Shown here: piece by piece, positions 5,521 through 9,692 of the stretch
Layout: the number at the start of each line of letters is the position of its first letter
How positions within the stretch are numbered: position 1 is the first letter of the stretch
Origin: Oscillospiraceae bacterium
Lineage (GTDB): Bacteria; Bacillota; Clostridia; Oscillospirales; Oscillospiraceae
Direction: 5' to 3'
Length of the DNA stretch: 9,692 bases
NCBI GenBank assembly: GCA_031266955.1
Contig: JAISAA010000037.1
Span: 1-9,692, forward strand
The notes under the pieces: generated by a model
The model's database searches: none
Told to the model about the DNA's origin: nothing
Seen by the model: only the letters and a program-made list of their open reading frames with translations
Position numbers and translations under genes: made by a program

Positions 5521-8500
5521 ATGAACAAAAAGGCCAAGAACCCGGCAGCGGCGACGGGAGCGAAGAAAAAAGGCTTCGGTATGCGCGCGAAGCTGATGAT
5601 AATATTCCTGATAGTGAAGATCATACCACTCATCCTGATCGCGCTGATTGCGTACAATCAGATAACGGCGCTCAGCGAAAATCTGAGCGGCATCGCCGTG
5701 CGCGACTCCGAAAACGCGCTGAACGCCTCCGCCGTTGAAAACATAGAGCGGATGTCCACGGACACCGCCCTTCGCGTCGCGGAATTCCTGTACGGACGTG
5801 ACGACGACGCGCGCTATCTCGCGGGCCTCGCGGAGATATACGGCGGGGATATCGACGCGCTGACGCGGGCGTATGAGGCGTTCGCGGATTCAAAGACAAA
5901 GCGCGTTGCGCTTACGGGCCGGTGGGCGCTTGACATAACTCAAAACAAATGGACGCCCGTGTCCGTCCCCGATATGTCCGATACGGTCGGGCGCTCCACG
6001 AACACGCAAAACGACGAAAAGCAGTACGGCAGCACATTCAATCCGCGCGCCGCCTCGCCCCTTGAATACATAGACGCGCCGCTCTACGATGAAATAACGT
6101 TCATCGGGCTCGACGGCTTTGAAAAGATACGCGTATCCACGACGGACTCGCCGACCTCCCGCAAAATCGCCTACGCCGACTGGTTTGTCTCGGGCGAGCT
6201 GCGCGACGTCCGGGACAGGCAAACCACGTTCGTGCGCGCCGAGGACTATTGGAACGCGCTCGGCTCGCTCACGGCGGAGCGCGGAAACGACATATACGTG
6301 TCCGATGTGATAGGCGCGTACACGGGCTCGAACTTCATCGGCACGTACACCCCCGCGAACGTGTCGGCGGCAGCCGAGACGCGCGGCTACGACATAGAAT
6401 ACTCCCCGGAGGAACAGTCCTACGCCGGAGAAGAAAACCCGGACGGGCGGCGATTTGAGGGCATAGTCCGCTGGGCGTCCCCGGTGTATGTTGACGGCGA
6501 GAAGATCGGCTACGTGACGCTCGCGCTCGACCACGACCACATAATGGAGTTTGTGGATCACCAGACGCCGATGAACGAGCGGTACGTCGAGCTCCCGTCC
6601 GCCGCCGCCGGAAACTACGCGTTCATCTGGGACTATCAGTGCCGCAGCATAGCGCACCCGCGCCACAACAGCATCGTCGGCTTCGACCCCGAGACGGGCG
6701 ACCCGCAGATCCCGTGGATAACGCAGACGATATACGAAAAACTTCTCGCCAAATGCGGCGTGGACTCCGCGCGGTATGCCGCGCTCACGCCGGAGGAGCG
6801 CTTCGATATACTGAAAGCCGGCTGGAGCGGCCTCATCGCGCGCTCGGAAACCGGCGACCCGGTCTACGATATGATAAAGGACGAGCCGACGTTTTATAAC
6901 CAGGCGCGCCCCTCGGCGGACGCCCCCGACCCGGACCACACGCCGGCGTCTGACCTCACAAAGCTTGGTATGGTCGGGCTCGACGGGCGTTATCTGAACA
7001 ACGCCCCGCAGTGCACGGGCTGGCTGGACCTCACGCGCGGCGGCGGCTCCGGCTCTTTGTACATACTCTGGAGCGGGCTGTGGAAGCTCAACACGGCGGC
7101 GGCTATACCGTATTATACAGGCCGCTACGCCCCGTCGGAGGCCAACGGCAATTCGCGCGTCGGCTTCGGCTTCATCGCGATAGGCTCGTCCATCGAGGAC
7201 TTCACGCAGCCGGCAAAAGCGACAAACGCCGCGCTGACAAGCGAAACGCGCGCGAATCTCACCTCCACCGTGACGCAGCTTTCGCTCACGACCGCCATTA
7301 TGATAGTCCTGCTCGTGTTCGTCGCCATTTGGATGGCGTCTTATCTCACGAACAGCATACGGGTGGTCATAGACGGCATTTCGCGCTTCCGCGGGGGTGA
7401 GCGGCAGTTCCGCTTCAACTCCAAAAAACACGACGAATTCGGTATGCTCGCCGATTCCTTTGACGAGATGGCCGACAGCGTCGTGGACAGCGTGGCGGGC
7501 CCGCTCGTCATCACCGATATGAAGCTCGACATCATCTATATAAACGAGTACGGGCTCACGCTTGAGCAAAGCCGGCTTGAGGACGTCGTCGGGCAGCAGT
7601 ATTTCGACCACAGCATATATCCGAACAACTCAAAATACTGCCCCGTCACCGCCCTGCGCGAGCTGCGCGAGGCGGAGGTGTTCTATCATTCGGCGTCCGG
7701 GCGGTATTACAAGGGCGGCGCGAATTTTCTGCTGAACGCCGCCGGCATAAAAATCGGATATATCATAGTTTCGACGGACGTGACGGAGCTCTCTTTGAAG
7801 CAGCTTGAGCTCGAGCACGCCGTGGACGAGGCCAACAGGGCGAGCGAGCACAAGGGCGAGTTTTTGGCGCGGATGAGCCACGAGATACGCACGCCGATGA
7901 ACGCGATAATCGGAATAACAAGCATCGTGCGCCGCCGCCTCGGAGAGCTGAATGTCGAGGCCTCTCAGCTCGGCGAGATACGCGAAAACGTCGCGCAGAT
8001 CGAAACGTCGAGCCAGCATCTGCTCGGTTTGCTGAATGATATTTTAGACCTGTCGAAGATAGAGGCCGGGAAAATCGACATCACGGAGGAGCTTATGGAG
8101 CTGCCGCAGCTCTCTGAGACCGTTGACAGCATAATCCGCCCGCGTTGCTCCGAAAAGAAAATAGACTTTGAAACGGATTTCGACGAGCTGTCGCCGTCCG
8201 CGTTTTTGTCCGATTCTCTGCGGCTGCGGCAGGTGCTGATAAATCTGCTCGGCAACGCCGTGAAATTCACGCCGGAGCACGGGCGCGTATATTTCGGCAT
8301 AAAGCGCCGCGACAGGCGGGACGGCAGCTCGCTCATAGAATTCATCGTGCGCGATAACGGCATCGGCATCTCACAGGAAAACCTTGAGTTCATATTCAAG
8401 CCGTTTGAGCAGGGCGGCGGCAGTATAACGCGCAGATACGGCGGCACGGGGCTCGGGTTAGCCATCTCCCGGCGCATCGTCCAGCTTCTTGGCGGCGAAA

Positions 8501-8997
8501 TACGCGTTGACAGCGCCATCGGAAGCGGCAGCGAATTCCGGTTTGAGCTTTGGCTCAAGGAAGCTGAAAGCGAGCGCGGCGAAACGTCGGACGCGGAGGA
8601 CATCACGGGAAAATTCGCGGGGCGCCGTATCCTTCTCGTGGACGACGTCGAAATAAACCGGATGATAGTAGCGACGATGATAGAGGACACCGGCGCCGAG
8701 ATACTCGAGGCGGACGACGGCGTGACAGCCCTCGAGGCGTTCAAAAACTCCGCCGAGGGCGAGATCGACGTCATACTTATGGACGTGCAGATGCCGCTGA
8801 TGGACGGCTATGAGGCGACGGGCGCGATACGCGCGCTTCCGAGGCCGGACGCCGCGAGCGTCCCGATAATCGCGCTCACCGCCAACGCGTTCAAGGAGGA
8901 TATCGACAAGGCGGTTCAGTCCGGGATGAACTCCCACATCGCAAAGCCCGTCGAGTTTGAAACGCTCATCGCCTCGCTCCGCAAATATCTGAAATAG
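5521..8997 (+). CDS. Hybrid sensor histidine kinase with large extracytoplasmic sensor, HAMP, PAS and receiver
   Basis: This 1158-residue membrane receptor autophosphorylates on His and can pass phosphate to its own receiver. A basic N-terminus precedes membrane helix 1 (about 25-45). An extracytoplasmic region of about 540 residues follows, probably a Cache-type ligand domain; it includes FIWDYQ (368-373) and HPRHN (379-383). Membrane helix 2 (about 586-608) leads to HAMP (about 606-655), a PAS domain (about 656-757, Cys707), a coiled linker, and HisKA with SHEIRTPMN, phospho-His787. The ATPase domain has N-box INLLGNAVKFT (907-917), DNGIGI (945-950), FKPFEQ and GTGLGLAI (975-982). The receiver (about 1035-1158) has Asp1041/Asp1042, phospho-Asp1088 in LMDVQMP, Thr1120 and Lys1142. 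All key residues are intact. There is no Hpt or output domain, and no partner regulator in the window, so a distant protein must complete the relay. Ligand and target are unknown. GAGGAG 6 bases upstream supports the start; the mRNA leader carries tandem hairpin repeats. Confidence 0.95.
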   Translation: MNKKAKNPAAATGAKKKGFGMRAKLMIIFLIVKIIPLILIALIAYNQITALSENLSGIAVRDSENALNASAVENIERMSTDTALRVAEFLYGRDDDARYLAGLAEIYGGDIDALTRAYEAFADSKTKRVALTGRWALDITQNKWTPVSVPDMSDTVGRSTNTQNDEKQYGSTFNPRAASPLEYIDAPLYDEITFIGLDGFEKIRVSTTDSPTSRKIAYADWFVSGELRDVRDRQTTFVRAEDYWNALGSLTAERGNDIYVSDVIGAYTGSNFIGTYTPANVSAAAETRGYDIEYSPEEQSYAGEENPDGRRFEGIVRWASPVYVDGEKIGYVTLALDHDHIMEFVDHQTPMNERYVELPSAAAGNYAFIWDYQCRSIAHPRHNSIVGFDPETGDPQIPWITQTIYEKLLAKCGVDSARYAALTPEERFDILKAGWSGLIARSETGDPVYDMIKDEPTFYNQARPSADAPDPDHTPASDLTKLGMVGLDGRYLNNAPQCTGWLDLTRGGGSGSLYILWSGLWKLNTAAAIPYYTGRYAPSEANGNSRVGFGFIAIGSSIEDFTQPAKATNAALTSETRANLTSTVTQLSLTTAIMIVLLVFVAIWMASYLTNSIRVVIDGISRFRGGERQFRFNSKKHDEFGMLADSFDEMADSVVDSVAGPLVITDMKLDIIYINEYGLTLEQSRLEDVVGQQYFDHSIYPNNSKYCPVTALRELREAEVFYHSASGRYYKGGANFLLNAAGIKIGYIIVSTDVTELSLKQLELEHAVDEANRASEHKGEFLARMSHEIRTPMNAIIGITSIVRRRLGELNVEASQLGEIRENVAQIETSSQHLLGLLNDILDLSKIEAGKIDITEELMELPQLSETVDSIIRPRCSEKKIDFETDFDELSPSAFLSDSLRLRQVLINLLGNAVKFTPEHGRVYFGIKRRDRRDGSSLIEFIVRDNGIGISQENLEFIFKPFEQGGGSITRRYGGTGLGLAISRRIVQLLGGEIRVDSAIGSGSEFRFELWLKEAESERGETSDAEDITGKFAGRRILLVDDVEINRMIVATMIEDTGAEILEADDGVTALEAFKNSAEGEIDVILMDVQMPLMDGYEATGAIRALPRPDAASVPIIALTANAFKEDIDKAVQSGMNSHIAKPVEFETLIASLRKYLK

Positions 8998-9050
8998 GTC
9001 GCTTGTAAGCTATGTGTTCGTGCACAAGGGCTTTGCGGGCTTTCTGAATA

Positions 9051-9692
9051 TCATAAATCGGCATTGCGCTTTCTCTGTGCGGATATCAAAGCGCGAATTT
9101 CATCAACGGTCAAGCCCGTATCCTCTACGATCTCATCAATAGGTCGATTGCGTTTGAGCATACGCAAGGCAATTGCCCTGTCTCTATTTTTCTCAATCGC
9201 CTTTTTCATTCCCGCCTGGCGGATGCGTTCGCTCGCCTCCATACGGAGAACCGTCATAAGCTCCGGATCCGCGAGGGCTTCGCGGAAGCGCGTCTGGAAT
9301 TGCTGAAATCCGGGGTTCGTGTTTGCGAAGCGTTCGAGTCTGCCGTCCATTTTCAATACCTCCTGCGGTGTTATTTTCTTAATATGCGCTTGATACATCA
9401 CGTAAAGCCAGCATTCGCCGTCGTCGTCAAAGTCGGGCTCGCGTTCGGCGAATTGCGGGAGCTGGATGTTGAATACGTCGAGCTTGCCGTATGCCGTCCG
9501 GCGCGGTTCTTTATCAAAGGTCATATGCGCGGGCTGGAGCCAATCCGGGTTGTCCTCGCGGATACTGAAATCCAAGAAGTTTATTATCACGATATGCGGC
9601 ATAGCCTCCGCCATTTCATCGACCGTCGCGCCGGATTCCGTGCTCTCGATGATCGTGTACGACAGCTCAACTAAATTACGCTCGAACATATA
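9051..9692 (-). CDS. Rpn/PDDEXK_2 family nuclease-like protein, C-terminal part (5' truncated)
   Basis: The frame is open to the right edge, so the ATG at 9689 is probably internal and the start lies outside. The visible 213 residues match the second half of Rpn (recombination-promoting nuclease; PF12784, 'PD-(D/E)XK nuclease family transposase') proteins. They include a helix (FERNLVELSYTIIES), a PHIVIINFLDF strand matching the family 'pvi.I.iLdf' stretch, a conserved YGKLDVFNIQLPQF segment, and a highly charged C-terminal helix. That helix ends in a small helix-turn-helix-like repeat (DEIVEDTGLTVDEIRAL, near the end) typical of the family. The catalytic D...ExQ core should lie just upstream of the window, so activity cannot be judged. 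Family members are DNA endonucleases linked to RecA-independent recombination and are often present in many copies per genome. It converges on the kinase gene, 53 bases apart, with no clear terminator between them. Confidence 0.88.
   Translation of the reverse strand, partial: YMFERNLVELSYTIIESTESGATVDEMAEAMPHIVIINFLDFSIREDNPDWLQPAHMTFDKEPRRTAYGKLDVFNIQLPQFAEREPDFDDDGECWLYVMYQAHIKKITPQEVLKMDGRLERFANTNPGFQQFQTRFREALADPELMTVLRMEASERIRQAGMKKAIEKNRDRAIALRMLKRNRPIDEIVEDTGLTVDEIRALISAQRKRNADL

Noticed and set aside
5890..7611. 573-codon open frame on the minus strand inside the kinase gene
   Set aside because: It is antisense to intact kinase coding sequence, is rich in Arg/Val/His as expected for the complement of a GC-rich gene, and shows no recognisable domain.
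9001..9045. Terminator between the kinase and the Rpn gene
   Set aside because: Only a 5-bp CTTGT/ACAAG pairing (9002-9028) and a short imperfect repeat of GGGCTTT were found; neither makes a convincing stem with a T-run.

Overview
The window is a stretch of ordinary chromosome from a moderately GC-rich (about 55-60% by eye), flagellated, probably anaerobic bacterium. A YaaR/DUF327 protein behind fliD-fliS, a K+-type membrane pyrophosphatase, heavy use of ATA (Ile) codons despite the GC content and an Rpn/PDDEXK_2 protein together suggest Synergistota or a Clostridia/Negativicutes-like lineage. This placement is inferred from gene content, not from a marker gene, and is uncertain.

Layout, left to right. 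1-828 (+) is the C-terminal part of a membrane pyrophosphatase (hppA), cut by the window edge and followed by a GC-rich hairpin. 914-1036 (+) is tRNA-Thr(CGT) behind a perfect-consensus sigma70-type promoter, with its own terminator. It converges on tRNA-Ala(GGC) at 1157-1232 (-), with a 17-bp perfect inverted repeat between them. 1433-1822 (+) is ridA, which ends 9 bp from the end of a leftward flagellar cluster. That cluster reads fliD (4978-3095), fliS (3043-2642), a FliT/FlgN-like gene (2649-2305), yaaR (2290-1832). Its genes are tightly spaced, one pair overlaps, and fliD is preceded by a plausible sigma28-type promoter.

4979-5520 is a 540-bp divergent intergenic region. It holds the fliD promoter, a possible 44-codon membrane peptide gene on the minus strand with a good ribosome binding site, and a near-consensus + promoter at 5322-5350. 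Downstream of that promoter is a predicted leader of about 164 nt made of two tandem 69-71 bp units, each able to fold into several short hairpins. The last hairpin abuts the ribosome binding site of a 1158-residue hybrid sensor histidine kinase (5521-8997, +). Finally, 9051-9692 (-) is the C-terminal part of an Rpn-family PD-(D/E)XK protein, cut by the right edge.

How the genes fit together: FliD is the filament cap, FliS the flagellin chaperone, and the third gene is probably another export chaperone. This makes a late flagellar gene set. The kinase is a membrane receptor (large extracytoplasmic domain, HAMP, PAS, HisKA, HATPase, REC) with no partner regulator or output domain in view, so its target is unknown. 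hppA, ridA and the tRNAs are housekeeping genes with no evident link to the flagellar set. I see no CRISPR array, prophage, integrase, transposase of an insertion sequence or defence island. The most unusual structure is the repeat-built leader in front of the kinase.
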